Of a DNA stretch of 64,000 bases, positions 34,931-43,960 are shown piece after piece (position 1 is the stretch's first letter; every line of letters starts with the position of its first letter). The notes under the pieces were generated by a model. It was not told where the DNA came from. It did no database searches and was given only the letters and a program-made list of their open reading frames with translations. A program made the position numbers and the translations under genes. This stretch comes from Paeniglutamicibacter cryotolerans (lineage in GTDB: Bacteria; Actinomycetota; Actinomycetes; Actinomycetales; Micrococcaceae), in the NCBI RefSeq assembly GCF_014190875.1, contig NZ_JACHVS010000001.1, positions 1,302,001-1,366,000 on the forward strand. The letters run 5' to 3'.

Positions 34931-35330
34931 GTAGCGCAGGCCGTGGCCGAACGGGAACAGCGGATCGATAACCGTATCGAATGGCATGGCCGGCCCATTC
35001 GCCAGCACCGCGTCCATTGATCTCGGCCGGCCCATTGGCAGCTTGCCCCGCGGGGTCGCCACGCCAAAGAGCTCTTCAAGCCGGGCTGGGGTTTCCGGCG
35101 CCGGAGATGGCCGTGATGGCCGCCGCTTTATCGGCGAACGGGCTCAGGATGGCCGGCCGGTCCATGAACACCTCCAGAACCGTCGGAATCCTGCTGCGCA
35201 GCTCGATCAGCTCCCCGAGCTGTGCGGACGCGTAGTCGAGGGTACCCGCGTGGAAGAAGTCCTCGAGTACCGTCTCGTGCTCTTCATCCGGTGCCCGCTG
35301 GCACACAATGGCCACGTCGGCTTTCTCTGT
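34931..35330 (-). pseudogene. Remnant of a GH3 beta-glucosidase C-terminal region
   Basis: Two minus-strand frames join into the C-terminal part of a glycoside hydrolase family 3 enzyme. The first reads DVAIVCQRAPDEEHETVLED then FFHAGTLDYASAQLGELIEL and VPTVLEVFMDRPAILSPFAD-like sequence, ending at a stop at 35076. After a frame change it continues TPRGKLPMGRPRSMDAVLAN and VIDPLFPFGHGLRY, the normal GH3 carboxy-terminal signature. The first several hundred residues are absent. It is a decayed fragment of a sugar-degrading enzyme, clearly seen but not functional. Confidence 0.8.
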
Positions 35331-35437
35331 ACCGCTGCGATGGGGACTTCTCCCCATCGCAGCCCCACCGAAAGTGCACTAGGTTCGAATGGTGTCGTGG
35401 GCAGTTCCGCGATCGGATACCCGGAGGCAAATAACGC

Positions 35438-35791
35438 ATGGCGCTGGATCATTGGGAAGTCTCGGTTAGTGAGGCCCAGAAGATCGTGGGATACGCGGCG
35501 GATGACATAGAGCGCCTCAAACGCCAGTCAGACTCGTTGGTCAGCTCGTTCAGCGCGTCTGCAACTGCATGCAATCATCTGGACATCGGAGATGCCTTGG
35601 ACTCCCTGCTGCATGACTTTGCTGGTCCACTACTTGAGGCTGCACTCGGTGCGGGGCGTTCCATCACTGGGCAGACAGGCAAGGCCATCCAAGCGTATGA
35701 AGATGCCGATGCGACGATGGCTGCGGCCGCAGAAAACGCCGTGGACCTGATTCCCGACATGTCGAAGGACGATCAGGCGGGAGCCGAGTAA
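35438..35791 (+). CDS. Small helical protein with YxxxD signal (WXG100/DUF6507-like)
   Basis: A 117-residue, Ala/Ser/Asp-rich, predicted all-helical protein without a signal peptide. SEAQKIVGYAADDIERLKRQ and LVSSFSASATACNHLDIGDA form helical segments, and near the C-terminus YEDAD fits the YxxxD/E type VII (ESX) secretion signal. Size and layout resemble ESX-associated small proteins such as DUF6507. It overlaps the next gene by one base, as the first gene of a four-gene cassette. The T7SS link is an inference from shape, motif and context; no ESX core genes are in the window. Confidence 0.6.
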   Translation: MALDHWEVSVSEAQKIVGYAADDIERLKRQSDSLVSSFSASATACNHLDIGDALDSLLHDFAGPLLEAALGAGRSITGQTGKAIQAYEDADATMAAAAENAVDLIPDMSKDDQAGAE

Positions 35792-37203
35792 TGGCCGTGT
35801 ACATGACGGGACTTCCCGAGGCCCTTCCAAACCCTGCCGCCATCGATGATGCGGCCTGGGACGTCCGTTCGGTCGGTGTCTACTCCGACTCCATCAGGGA
35901 TGAGGTCCAGGGCGAGTGGAAAAACCTGGGCGCTGTTTTCAAGTCCCCGCATCAGGACCGGGTATATTCCGCCGTCACCAAGGTCATGGGTCCATACATC
36001 GACGCGACCATGGCACTCACCGATGACGCGGCCAAGGCACTTGAAGCTTTCGCCGATGACATGACCGCCCTGCGGTCGCGTTTTGAGAACATCCGCTCCC
36101 GGGCAGCCACCCATAATGCCGTTCCCTTCGTCGACCAGGACACTGAATACTGGCAGGACAACACGGAGGTGCAAAACGAAGTGGATGCGGTGGCCGGCCT
36201 ATATGACGCCGCCGTAGACCGCTGTGCGAGTGCCCTGAGAAAGCTCAATCCATCCATGCCAGGTGGGCTCGAGACAGCCGCGACGGTGGCCGGGAAGATG
36301 GGCGACGGCAAAGAACTGCTCAAGGCTGCCGGACTCGGTGCCTCGCACTTCACCTTCAGGGACGGAAAACTCTTCTTCAGCTTCACCCAAACCTCGACGC
36401 CGGGCCAACCGGTTAACCCGAACCGATTCAGGATTAATGCCTTCGTGCTGGAACGGCTGGGGGTGCCGTCGAGCTATCTCGAGCGCCTTCACGCCAGTCA
36501 AGGACCGGACCTCGTTCGAGTGTCGAACAACGCCACACGGGCCATGCTCGGAGACGTGTATAGGACTTCCACGAGCGGAGACCTCCCTCCGACCTCCATG
36601 CTCGGGAAGCTGGTGGCCCGGTACCCCTGGCTGAGGAACACCAAACTCAACACCACAGGAAACGACCTCTCATTTAGCACCCAACTAACCCGTGGACCCG
36701 GCGCTCCTCCGGGAACCAGCGGACTGGCGAACGGTTCGCCCGGTATCCTCAGGCCGTTGGAGAAGGCCGAAGCATTCCTGAAGGGACCCGCTGGCAAGGT
36801 CTTGGCTGTTGCCGGTCCAGCGCTGACGTTTGCTGGCTCCTATTCCGAGGGGTACAACTCCAGTGTGCTGCGCAACCCGGAAATGTCCGAGGCCGAGCAC
36901 CATGGCAATGCGGTTGTGGATGCGGGCACCGTCGCGGTGGCCTCGGAGATCGGTTCCGTAGTCGGAACTGGTGTGGGTAGGCTCGCGGGTGGCGCGATCG
37001 GCCAGGCGCTGATTCCCATTCCGGGCGTCGGCGCGGCCGTGGGCGGTTTCGTGGGCGGCCTCGTGGGCGGTTGGGTCGGCGGTAACGTGGGAGGGGCAGT
37101 GGGCGGCTTGGTCAACGACATGCGCCACGGGGATAAATCCTTCGGCGCCGCGGTAGGGGATGCCGGCATGAACCTGCTCAAATCATTTAATCCATTTGGC
37201 TAA
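35791..37203 (+). CDS. Large T7SS-substrate-like protein with glycine-zipper C-terminus
   Basis: A 470-residue protein without a signal peptide. Residues 1-150 are helical and end in LXG/WXG-like features (VYSDSIRDEVQGEWKNLGAV, KALEAFADDMTALRSRFENI, VDAVAGLYDAAVDRCASALR). The middle (about 165-310) has RFRINAFVLERLGVPSSYLE with no recognised fold. The C-terminal 90 residues contain a run of small residues, IPGVGAAVGGFVGGLVGGWV and following, a glycine zipper that can form membrane-inserting or pore-like helices, ending SFNPFG. This resembles effector-type proteins of type VII secretion loci. I see no known toxin domain or immunity gene, so toxicity is speculative. Confidence 0.62.
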   Translation: MAVYMTGLPEALPNPAAIDDAAWDVRSVGVYSDSIRDEVQGEWKNLGAVFKSPHQDRVYSAVTKVMGPYIDATMALTDDAAKALEAFADDMTALRSRFENIRSRAATHNAVPFVDQDTEYWQDNTEVQNEVDAVAGLYDAAVDRCASALRKLNPSMPGGLETAATVAGKMGDGKELLKAAGLGASHFTFRDGKLFFSFTQTSTPGQPVNPNRFRINAFVLERLGVPSSYLERLHASQGPDLVRVSNNATRAMLGDVYRTSTSGDLPPTSMLGKLVARYPWLRNTKLNTTGNDLSFSTQLTRGPGAPPGTSGLANGSPGILRPLEKAEAFLKGPAGKVLAVAGPALTFAGSYSEGYNSSVLRNPEMSEAEHHGNAVVDAGTVAVASEIGSVVGTGVGRLAGGAIGQALIPIPGVGAAVGGFVGGLVGGWVGGNVGGAVGGLVNDMRHGDKSFGAAVGDAGMNLLKSFNPFG

Positions 37204-37218
37204 CAGGAGATCGGAAAC

Positions 37219-37644
37219 ATGACGGTACAAGAACTACTGATCTTCCTGGTGGTCATCGCCCTGGCCGCGCTGGCCCTCGCCATACCGTTTTTCCGGGCGT
37301 GGACCGGCGCCTGGCGCTCATGGGCACGGCAGGGACCGGGGCCGCTGGTCTTTACCAAAAGGAACTACGCACCACTGCAATTCGGCGTGGCTGCCCTGGC
37401 GATAGTGTGCCTCGCCCCGGCGATCTATGCCTCGGCGGAACGGCTCGAATCCGCGGGTCTCATCTGGAACGTCTTGCTGGTTGTTTTCATCCCGGTGGGA
37501 CTGGGCATGCGCTGGTGGTGGCCCGCCGCGCTGACCCCGCGCTGGCACAAGGACTGGGTCGGTCGCGGTGGACTGCCAGAGACCCCGTTGTGGGGCCCGA
37601 ACGAAGAAGTACCGGAAGCTCAAGCACGAAAGGGATGGCGCTGA
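37219..37644 (+). CDS. Hypothetical membrane protein of the T7SS-like cassette
   Basis: A 141-residue protein with three hydrophobic segments: LLIFLVVIALAALALAIPFF (residues 5-24), YAPLQFGVAALAIVCLAPAI (about 50-72) and IWNVLLVVFIPVGLGMRWWW (about 82-104), ending in a hydrophilic tail (LPETPLWGPNEEVPEAQARK). AGGAGATCGG lies before ATG 37219. Its stop overlaps the start of the next gene (TGATG). No family is recognised. As the only membrane protein in the cassette it may serve as anchor or as a partner of the glycine-zipper protein. Confidence 0.6.
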   Translation: MTVQELLIFLVVIALAALALAIPFFRAWTGAWRSWARQGPGPLVFTKRNYAPLQFGVAALAIVCLAPAIYASAERLESAGLIWNVLLVVFIPVGLGMRWWWPAALTPRWHKDWVGRGGLPETPLWGPNEEVPEAQARKGWR

Positions 37645-39044
37645 TGTCCGAGCAGAACACGCAGACCACAGTGGGGCATCGACGAGTGCTCGCCTTTGAA
37701 ACCGCCGGCACGTGGATTCCGGAGATACTGCGCGAAGAGGTGGAGCTCTTCGCTGCCATGCCGCCGGCCGAAAACGAGTTCACCCCGAACATCGTCGTGA
37801 CGGTGAACGCCTATGCGGGAACGCTGCAGGACTTCTCCCGGTTGGCGCTTGCCGGATTGGAATCCAGTCTGTCGGAAACCCGCATCGTTGATGTGGGAAG
37901 CTGGGCCTATCGCTTCCAAAACCCGGATGCCGGGGGCAACGTGCCCACCGATGCACTGGGAGAACCGCTGGCCTCCCATGAAGGGCGGGCGATCGAGTAC
38001 ACCCACCGGGCCCCGAACGGCCGCACCGTCAGCGGCGTCGACTACCTGGTGCTCCTTTCCGGCTGGGCCATTCAGATCAGCACCACCACGGCCATCCAAA
38101 CCCGTTTCATCTTCGATGGCGATTTCGAGCGCATGGCCCGTTCCACCGTCGCCTTGCGCGCCGCTGGACCGGCCGATGCCGCTGATCACGTGCCGGCGCC
38201 CGCGATGCACGGAATCGACCCCATTGCCACGGATGTGCTGGGTGAGGAGGCCGAAGACCTGAGTCTGCAGTTGACCTCCGGCGCCGATGTCGGCGCGGGC
38301 AATTGGATCTCCGGTGAAGCGCTGGCCAGGATCCCCGAACTCCAGGATGCAGTTGTCGGCCGGCTGGGCGCCATGACCGCGGACCCCGTCCTGGACGAAC
38401 TCCGCGGGCTGGGCCTGATGGAAAATGGCCGGCTGGGAGGCGTCGGACAATTCATGGCGGCGGCTCTCAGCGATGCCTCGGCACGGCTCAGGCTGACAGG
38501 TCGATTCCTGGACCATGAAAGCCTCTTCCAGGCATTTGCCTATGGAGACCAGGCCCTGGTCATCGCCGGACCGGGTTATGGCCCCCTGATCCTCAACCAG
38601 GCGTGGGATTCACCAGCGCAGGGTGCGCTGAAGGTCCAGATCCTTCCGCTCTCCGAACTGACATCGTCGGTCTCGCGCTGGGCCGGGGCAGGACCGGCCT
38701 GGAACCTCCATGTGGCACCGTTCATGTTCGAACAAGAGCTCATCGAGGAACGGTTCGGAGGCGAGGCGCCGCTCCCAGAAGGCGCAGGCCAGGTACTGGA
38801 GCAGGTCTGGAACCAGCCTTGGTTCATCTGGCAGCTCGAGGTGGAGGGACCGCGCGGCGCCGTGCCGGCATGTACCTATGTCAACGCCGGACCGCGGGGC
38901 AACTACCGGATCGGGACCGTCGAGGAACCGGGGTCCGGAGACGTGAAAACGGCAATGTGGGCCACCGAGAGTGCTCTGATCTTCCGCCAGGTCGAAGACG
39001 CCCTGCAGGCCGCCTATTTCGGGCGCGATGCCCGGTTGGCGTAA
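37644..39044 (+). CDS. LpqN-like domain protein of the T7SS-like cassette
   Basis: A 466-residue protein without a signal peptide. The first 170 residues resemble the LpqN/LpqT fold: FTPNIVVTVNAYAGTLQDFS, LSETRIVDVGSWAYRFQNP, VDYLVLLSGWAIQISTTTAI and FDGDFERMARSTVAL. The C-terminal part (about 290-460) has LRLTGRFLDHESLFQAFAYG and ALVIAGPGYGPLILNQAWDS, then ALIFRQVEDALQAAY; it loosely recalls ESX chaperone-like proteins but I cannot assign it. ATG 37644 overlaps the preceding stop. Position at the end of a cassette with a YxxxD protein fits a cytosolic partner or secreted accessory. Confidence 0.6.
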   Translation: MSEQNTQTTVGHRRVLAFETAGTWIPEILREEVELFAAMPPAENEFTPNIVVTVNAYAGTLQDFSRLALAGLESSLSETRIVDVGSWAYRFQNPDAGGNVPTDALGEPLASHEGRAIEYTHRAPNGRTVSGVDYLVLLSGWAIQISTTTAIQTRFIFDGDFERMARSTVALRAAGPADAADHVPAPAMHGIDPIATDVLGEEAEDLSLQLTSGADVGAGNWISGEALARIPELQDAVVGRLGAMTADPVLDELRGLGLMENGRLGGVGQFMAAALSDASARLRLTGRFLDHESLFQAFAYGDQALVIAGPGYGPLILNQAWDSPAQGALKVQILPLSELTSSVSRWAGAGPAWNLHVAPFMFEQELIEERFGGEAPLPEGAGQVLEQVWNQPWFIWQLEVEGPRGAVPACTYVNAGPRGNYRIGTVEEPGSGDVKTAMWATESALIFRQVEDALQAAYFGRDARLA

Positions 39045-39148
39045 CCGAGGCAAATCCCGGTGCGACGGTGGACGAAGGACAATGGATTCCAGGCTCCTCC
39101 GCCTGCCAGCCCCTTCCGCCGGCTCCGGATCGGGGGCATGATGCGCCT

Positions 39149-39574
39149 ATGGAAGATTTCACGGCGCTGAGGCTCACTGAGCTGGTCTATCTACCTCCCG
39201 CCCGGGTCTGGGACCTGCTTACTGATTGGGCTGCGGCCCCGGCCTGGATGCCCGGAATCGCCGAGATGCATGCCGAGGAACCGCTGCGTGTCGGGGCGGT
39301 GCTCGACTACCATTCCGGTGGCCATGAACGGCAGCTGACCGTCATCGACCTGGACCTCGGAAGGGCGATCACGCTGTCTACCGGTCCCGGGGACGGGCGC
39401 ACCGACTACTCCTACTCGCTGAGCGAGGACGGTTCCGACACCCGGATGGAGTTGGTGGTCTCCGTTCCTCCGGCGGGCCCGGGCGGCAGCCCGGCGGAGC
39501 TGCGGCACGCCGTGGCCGCGGCGGAGGCGGGGCATTTGGCTGCCTTCAAGAACTTCGCGGAAATGGCGCCCTGA
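39149..39574 (+). CDS. SRPBCC family protein
   Basis: A 141-residue START-like (polyketide cyclase/dehydrase) fold protein. The N-terminal strand ALRLTELVYLPPARVWDLLT is typical (VxxPxxxVWxxLxD), followed by WMPGIAEMHAEEPLRVGAVL, LDLGRAITLSTGPG, TRMELVVSVPPAGPGGS and a long C-terminal helix AVAAAEAGHLAAFKNFAEMA. It would bind a hydrophobic ligand; no specific activity can be assigned. ATG 39149 has no strong ribosome site and lies 104 bases after the previous gene. Confidence 0.75.
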   Translation: MEDFTALRLTELVYLPPARVWDLLTDWAAAPAWMPGIAEMHAEEPLRVGAVLDYHSGGHERQLTVIDLDLGRAITLSTGPGDGRTDYSYSLSEDGSDTRMELVVSVPPAGPGGSPAELRHAVAAAEAGHLAAFKNFAEMAP

Positions 39575-39618
39575 GGCCGCCACTAGACTTGACTGCCGGG
39601 ACCCTTGAAAGGATTGTC

Positions 39619-40245
39619 TTGGCCAAGCTCTATTTCCGTTACGGTGCGATGAACTCCGGCAAATCCACCGGCCTGCTGCAGGCTGCGTTCAACTACGAGG
39701 AACGTGGCCAGCGTGTGGTGCTGGCCAAGCCCGGCATCGACACCAAGGGCGAGGCGGACATCGTCTCGCGTCTGGGCATGACCCGGGGTGTCGACTTCCT
39801 GATTCCCGCCGACGCATCGCTGCGCGCCCTGTTTGCGCTCCAGGCGGCGGGCGATGACCCCGACGCGCTGCTCGAACACGTCGACATCAAGCCCGTGGCC
39901 TGCCTGCTCGTCGACGAGGCCCAGTTCCTCACCCCAGAGCAGGTCGATGACCTGTTCCGGATCGCCGTGCTCGACAGGGTCCCGGTGCTCGCGTATGGAA
40001 TCCGTTCCGACTTCCAGACCCATGCCTTCCCCGGCTCGCGCCGGCTGCTGGAGATCGCCCACACCATCGAGGAGCTCAAGACCATCTGCCGCTGCGGGCG
40101 AAAGGCGTTGTTCAACACCCGGCGAATCGGAGACGCTGTCGTGTTCGACGGGGACCAGGTAGCCATCGATGGGGCGGACGTCTGGTACGAATCCCTGTGC
40201 GGGTCCTGTTACCTCGAGGCCTCCGGCGGGGCGCTGGGGTCCTGA
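39619..40245 (+). CDS. tdk: Thymidine kinase
   Basis: A 208-residue type II thymidine kinase that phosphorylates thymidine with ATP in nucleoside salvage. Seen: the P-loop YFRYGAMNSGKSTGLLQAAF, the Walker B-like ACLLVDEAQFLTPEQVDDLF, the lasso region FQTHAFPGSRRLLEIAHTIE, and zinc-binding Cys pairs in TICRCGRKALF and ESLCGSCYLEA. The start is taken as TTG 39619 with GAAAGGA at 39607-39613, since an in-frame ATG at 39589 lies upstream of this ribosome site. Confidence 0.93.
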   Translation: MAKLYFRYGAMNSGKSTGLLQAAFNYEERGQRVVLAKPGIDTKGEADIVSRLGMTRGVDFLIPADASLRALFALQAAGDDPDALLEHVDIKPVACLLVDEAQFLTPEQVDDLFRIAVLDRVPVLAYGIRSDFQTHAFPGSRRLLEIAHTIEELKTICRCGRKALFNTRRIGDAVVFDGDQVAIDGADVWYESLCGSCYLEASGGALGS

Positions 40246-40279
40246 CCCGCCCGAAGCAGTGGCGTGGAGCTCGTTCCGC

Positions 40280-41176
40280 CTACTGGGCCAGGCTCCCGGC
40301 CATGCGGAGGAATTCCCGGGCAGCCTCGACCGGGGCTGCCTCAGCGCGCAGCGCAATGAGCTTTCGCGACAGGGCCAGCTCCGGAACATGGACCACTGTC
40401 AGGCCCGGTGGGCGGGTGGCCAGGGTCAGGCGCGGGACCAATGCCATGCCATGTCCGGCTGCAATCAGGCGCAGCGTCGCGGTGAAATCATCGCTGGTTG
40501 CCACCACCCTGGGGTGCAGTTCGGCGTTCGCCAGGGTGGACTCGATGATTGTTGCATCGCTTGACCCGCGGTGGTGCAGCAGCCACGGCCTATTGGCCAG
40601 CTCCTCGGTCGATATCCGGGAGCCTTCACGCATGCCCCACGCGGTGGGGACAACCACGCAATACGGATCGTCGCCGATCCAGTGCCGGGTGACGCCCTGG
40701 GGCAGCACCAGGCCGGATTCCCCCACCTGGTAAATGATCGCCATGTCCAGTTCGCCGCCCGAGCGGAGCCGTGGGACGGTGGTGCTGGGCTCGCCGATGG
40801 TGATCTTCAGCTGGATGCCCAGATCCTTCCAATCCGGGGATTCGAGCACATCGGCAAGGATGAACATCGCGGCGGACGGGAACACCCCGATGCGCAGCTC
40901 CCGCGCCGATCCATGAACCGTCGCCGAAGCGGCGGCCAACAGTTCATCGGCGTCACGCAGCAGCTTCAGGGCATGCTGGCCCACGACGTGCGCGGAGTCT
41001 GTCGGGTGGGCGGAGCGTGCGCTGCGCACGAAAAGCTGGATGCCCGTCTCGCGTTCCAGGGCCGACATCTGCTGTGAGACGGCGGAGGCCGTGTATCCGA
41101 GTCTGTTGCCGGCTCCCGTGAACGAACCCAAGCGCAGGACTTCAACAAGCGTTCTCAGGTGAACGAGGTTAAGCAT
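40280..41176 (-). CDS. LysR family transcriptional regulator
   Basis: A 298-residue regulator with an N-terminal helix-turn-helix (LVHLRTLVEVLRLGSFTGAG, NRLGYTASAVSQQMSALERE, TGIQLFVRSARSAHPTDSAH) and the C-terminal periplasmic-binding-protein-like effector domain (ELRIGVFPSAAMFILADVLE onwards). ATG 41176 has AAGGA upstream on the minus strand. It is divergent from the YtcJ-like amidohydrolase and ABC importer genes 127 bases away, the classic arrangement for a LysR activator and its target, so it very likely controls them. Confidence 0.92.
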   Translation of the reverse strand: MLNLVHLRTLVEVLRLGSFTGAGNRLGYTASAVSQQMSALERETGIQLFVRSARSAHPTDSAHVVGQHALKLLRDADELLAAASATVHGSARELRIGVFPSAAMFILADVLESPDWKDLGIQLKITIGEPSTTVPRLRSGGELDMAIIYQVGESGLVLPQGVTRHWIGDDPYCVVVPTAWGMREGSRISTEELANRPWLLHHRGSSDATIIESTLANAELHPRVVATSDDFTATLRLIAAGHGMALVPRLTLATRPPGLTVVHVPELALSRKLIALRAEAAPVEAAREFLRMAGSLAQ

Positions 41177-41303
41177 CAGTTTTCCTTGCAGTGAGGGAGT
41201 CTAAGTAGCGGGTGTCCTACATCATAGCTTCACTGGGATCCTTCTAGACTGGAGAATTCCGGCCGATGGCATCCGAAACGTGAACAGGGAATAAGAACCA
41301 GTA

Positions 41304-42923
41304 ATGCTTGAGCAACATCTGTACCTCAACGCCACATTCCATACTCAGTGGTCCACCACCCCGAGAGCCACAGCGATGCTCACCCGCGGCGAACGGATCC
41401 TCGCCATCGGTACGCCGGAAGAACTGCGCGCACACGCGACCGGGATTACCTCGACGGTTGACCTCGGCGGGGCACACGTGGTTCCCGGCCTGACCGACTC
41501 CCACATCCACACCGGCAACTATGCCCGCGAGATCGCCGCGCTGGACCTTCGTGGCACCCGTTCGCTGGAGGAATCCCTGGAGCGGGTCCGGGCCTATGCC
41601 GCGACGCTTCCGGAAGGTGCCTGGATCTTCGGGGGCCGCTGGGACTACAACGCCTGGGACCGCCCGGTCCAGCCGGACCGCCAGGCCCTGGACTCGGTCA
41701 CCGGTGGCCGCCCGGCGGCCCTGCCCAGCATCGACGGCCACACCCTCTGGGCCAACACGGCTGCACTTGAGGCGGTCGGCATCGACGCGGGGACACCGTG
41801 TCCCGTCGGTGGGGAGATCGTGCGCGACGCCGACGGCAACCCCACGGGCATCCTGCGTGAAACCGCGCAGGACCCGTTGTCCGAAATCCGTCAGAGCCCG
41901 GCAGCCGGTGACCTGGGCGCCCAACTCGCCGAGGGACAACGCCGGCTCCTCGCCGTCGGGTTGACCGGCGTCCACGACTTCGACGGAGAGGATGCGCTCG
42001 AGGGATACCAGCAACTCCGGGCCGCCGGCGAGCTGCACCTGCGCGTGCACAAGGCCATCCCGATGACCGCTCTGGATCACGCCATCGCCATGGGACGGGC
42101 CACCGGAGACGGGGATGCCTGGTTGCGCACCGGGCCGGTCAAGCTGTTCTCCGACGGCGCCCTCGGCTCCCACACCTGCCACATGACCGAGGCCTTCCCC
42201 GGTGATGACGGCAACACCGGCATCGAGGTCATTCCCTACCTGGAGCTGCTCGCACTGGTGCGGCAGGCAGCCGGTGCCGGAATCGCCGTGGCCACCCACG
42301 CGATCGGCGACCGCGCCAACCAACTGGTGCTCGACGCCTACGAGGACCTGGCCCGGAACCCGCTCGATGCCCCAGCCGGCGCCCGGCCCGGGCTTCCCCG
42401 CCTGCGCCACCGCATCGAACACACCCAGCATCTGCGCCCGGACGACGTCCAGCGGCTGGCCGAGCTCGGCGTCATTCCCTCGATGCAGCCGACACACTGC
42501 ACCACCGACATCCCCTTGGCCTCGACCCTCCTGGCCGGGCGCGACATCGCCTCGTATGCCTGGCGCTCGCTGCTCGACGCCGGCGCGCACCCGGCCTTCG
42601 GATCCGATGCACCGGTTGAGCTGCCGGATCCGTTGCACGGGATCCATGCGGCAGTCACCCGCCAGGACCAGCAGGACCAGCCGGCCGGCGGTTGGCAGCC
42701 GGGCGAGCGGATCACCGTCGCCGAAGCCATTGCCGCCTACACCGTGGGTGCCGCATACGCCTCCGGAGAGGAATCCCACAAGGGGCGTCTTCGTCCGGGA
42801 ATGCTCGCCGACTTCACCGCCCTGGGCGCCGATCCCTACACCATCGATCCTTCCGAGTTGCGCGACGTCTCAGTTGTCGCCACGGCCGTCGGCGGCTTGA
42901 TCCGCCACCGGGCAGCTGGCTAG
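41304..42923 (+). CDS. Amidohydrolase, YtcJ-like
   Basis: A 539-residue metal-dependent hydrolase of the amidohydrolase-3 (YtcJ) group. GGAHVVPGLTDSHIHTGNYA carries the HxH metal motif, followed by LPEGAWIFGGRWDYNAWDRP, KLFSDGALGSHTCHMTEAFP (metal ligand region), AVATHAIGDRANQLVLDAYE, RHRIEHTQHLRPDDVQRLAE and FGSDAPVELPDPLHGIHAAV (catalytic Asp). The length is typical. It is divergent from the LysR gene and immediately upstream of a polar amino acid ABC importer, so it probably hydrolyses an N-acylated or amide-containing amino acid-like compound taken up by that importer. Substrate not determined. Confidence 0.87.
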   Translation: MLEQHLYLNATFHTQWSTTPRATAMLTRGERILAIGTPEELRAHATGITSTVDLGGAHVVPGLTDSHIHTGNYAREIAALDLRGTRSLEESLERVRAYAATLPEGAWIFGGRWDYNAWDRPVQPDRQALDSVTGGRPAALPSIDGHTLWANTAALEAVGIDAGTPCPVGGEIVRDADGNPTGILRETAQDPLSEIRQSPAAGDLGAQLAEGQRRLLAVGLTGVHDFDGEDALEGYQQLRAAGELHLRVHKAIPMTALDHAIAMGRATGDGDAWLRTGPVKLFSDGALGSHTCHMTEAFPGDDGNTGIEVIPYLELLALVRQAAGAGIAVATHAIGDRANQLVLDAYEDLARNPLDAPAGARPGLPRLRHRIEHTQHLRPDDVQRLAELGVIPSMQPTHCTTDIPLASTLLAGRDIASYAWRSLLDAGAHPAFGSDAPVELPDPLHGIHAAVTRQDQQDQPAGGWQPGERITVAEAIAAYTVGAAYASGEESHKGRLRPGMLADFTALGADPYTIDPSELRDVSVVATAVGGLIRHRAAG

Positions 42924-42976
42924 CGCCAGCTCCCGCACCCCCCCCGAACATCACGCACCTTTAGAAGGAAAAAACC

Positions 42977-43951
42977 ATGACGAACACCACCCTCGGCAAG
43001 ATGCGCTCCGCGGCACTGGCCTCCGCCGCACTGATCGCATTGCTGGCCACCTCGGCCTGCGGCGGTCAGACCCTGAAGGAAGCGAACAACGGTGCAGCCG
43101 CCCCCGCCCAGGCATTCACCGCGGTTCCGGCGCCGGAGGAGGACCTGGCGAAGCCGGTCATCGACGGCATCAAGCCCAATGCGGAGCTCACCGCGATGCT
43201 GCCGGAAGGCATCAGGTCCACCGGGCTGAAGATGACCACTTCCGAGGGCTACCCGCCGATGGAGCTCTTTGCCCAGGACGGGAAGACGCTGATCGGCGTC
43301 GACCCGTCGGTCGGCCGCGCCATCGCCAACAAGCTCGGCGTACCGATCTCCGTCAACACGGAGGACTTCAACGCGCAGATCCCCGGCATCACCACCGGAC
43401 GCTATGACATCCTGCTCTCCTCCATGACCGACAATGAGGAGCGCCGCAAGACGGTCACCTTCGTGGACTACGTCGGTGCCGGCAACGGCTGGGTCGTCAA
43501 GGCCGGAAACCCGGCGGGGATGGGTGTGCCGGATTCGGCCTGCGGAAAGACCGTCGCCGTGGTCGATAACGGATCGTCATTTGACCTGGTCAAGGGCTTC
43601 GACAAGGAATGCAAGGCAGCCAAGAAGGAAGGCGTCGAGATCCTGGCGTTCGCCGGTGACCAGGATGCGATCCTGCAGGTGCGCAACGGCCGCGCCGATG
43701 CCGGCATCAATGACTTCCCCGTCGCCGCCTACCGCGCCCAGTCCTCCGAGGGCGAGCTGGAAGCAGTCTCCATCGAAGGCGAAAAGAGCCCCTGGGGCAT
43801 TGCGATGAACCCGGACAAGAAGGAACTCATCTCGGCGGTGCAGAAGGCGCTGCAGGAGCTGATCGATGACGGTACATACACCAAGGTCCTCGGCGCCTGG
43901 AACGTCCAGGACATGGGCATCGAAGTCGCCACGATCAACGACGGCAAGTAG
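42977..43951 (+). CDS. Polar amino acid ABC transporter substrate-binding lipoprotein
   Basis: A 324-residue solute-binding protein of the bacterial extracellular family 3. A signal peptide LASAALIALLATSACGG includes the lipobox ATSAC. The mature part has MTTSEGYPPMELFAQDGKTL, IGVDPSVGRAIANKLGVPIS, YDILLSSMTDNEERRKTVTF and a C-terminal LQELIDDGTYTKVLGAWNVQ, all typical of amino-acid binding proteins. AGAAGGAAAAA precedes ATG 42977. First gene of an importer operon with permease and ATPase downstream. Confidence 0.92.
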   Translation: MTNTTLGKMRSAALASAALIALLATSACGGQTLKEANNGAAAPAQAFTAVPAPEEDLAKPVIDGIKPNAELTAMLPEGIRSTGLKMTTSEGYPPMELFAQDGKTLIGVDPSVGRAIANKLGVPISVNTEDFNAQIPGITTGRYDILLSSMTDNEERRKTVTFVDYVGAGNGWVVKAGNPAGMGVPDSACGKTVAVVDNGSSFDLVKGFDKECKAAKKEGVEILAFAGDQDAILQVRNGRADAGINDFPVAAYRAQSSEGELEAVSIEGEKSPWGIAMNPDKKELISAVQKALQELIDDGTYTKVLGAWNVQDMGIEVATINDGK

Positions 43952-43960
43952 GGCCAGGAC

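Noticed and set aside
41244..42779. 511-codon minus-strand frame over the YtcJ-like gene
   Set aside because: Antisense shadow of a gene with complete metal motifs.
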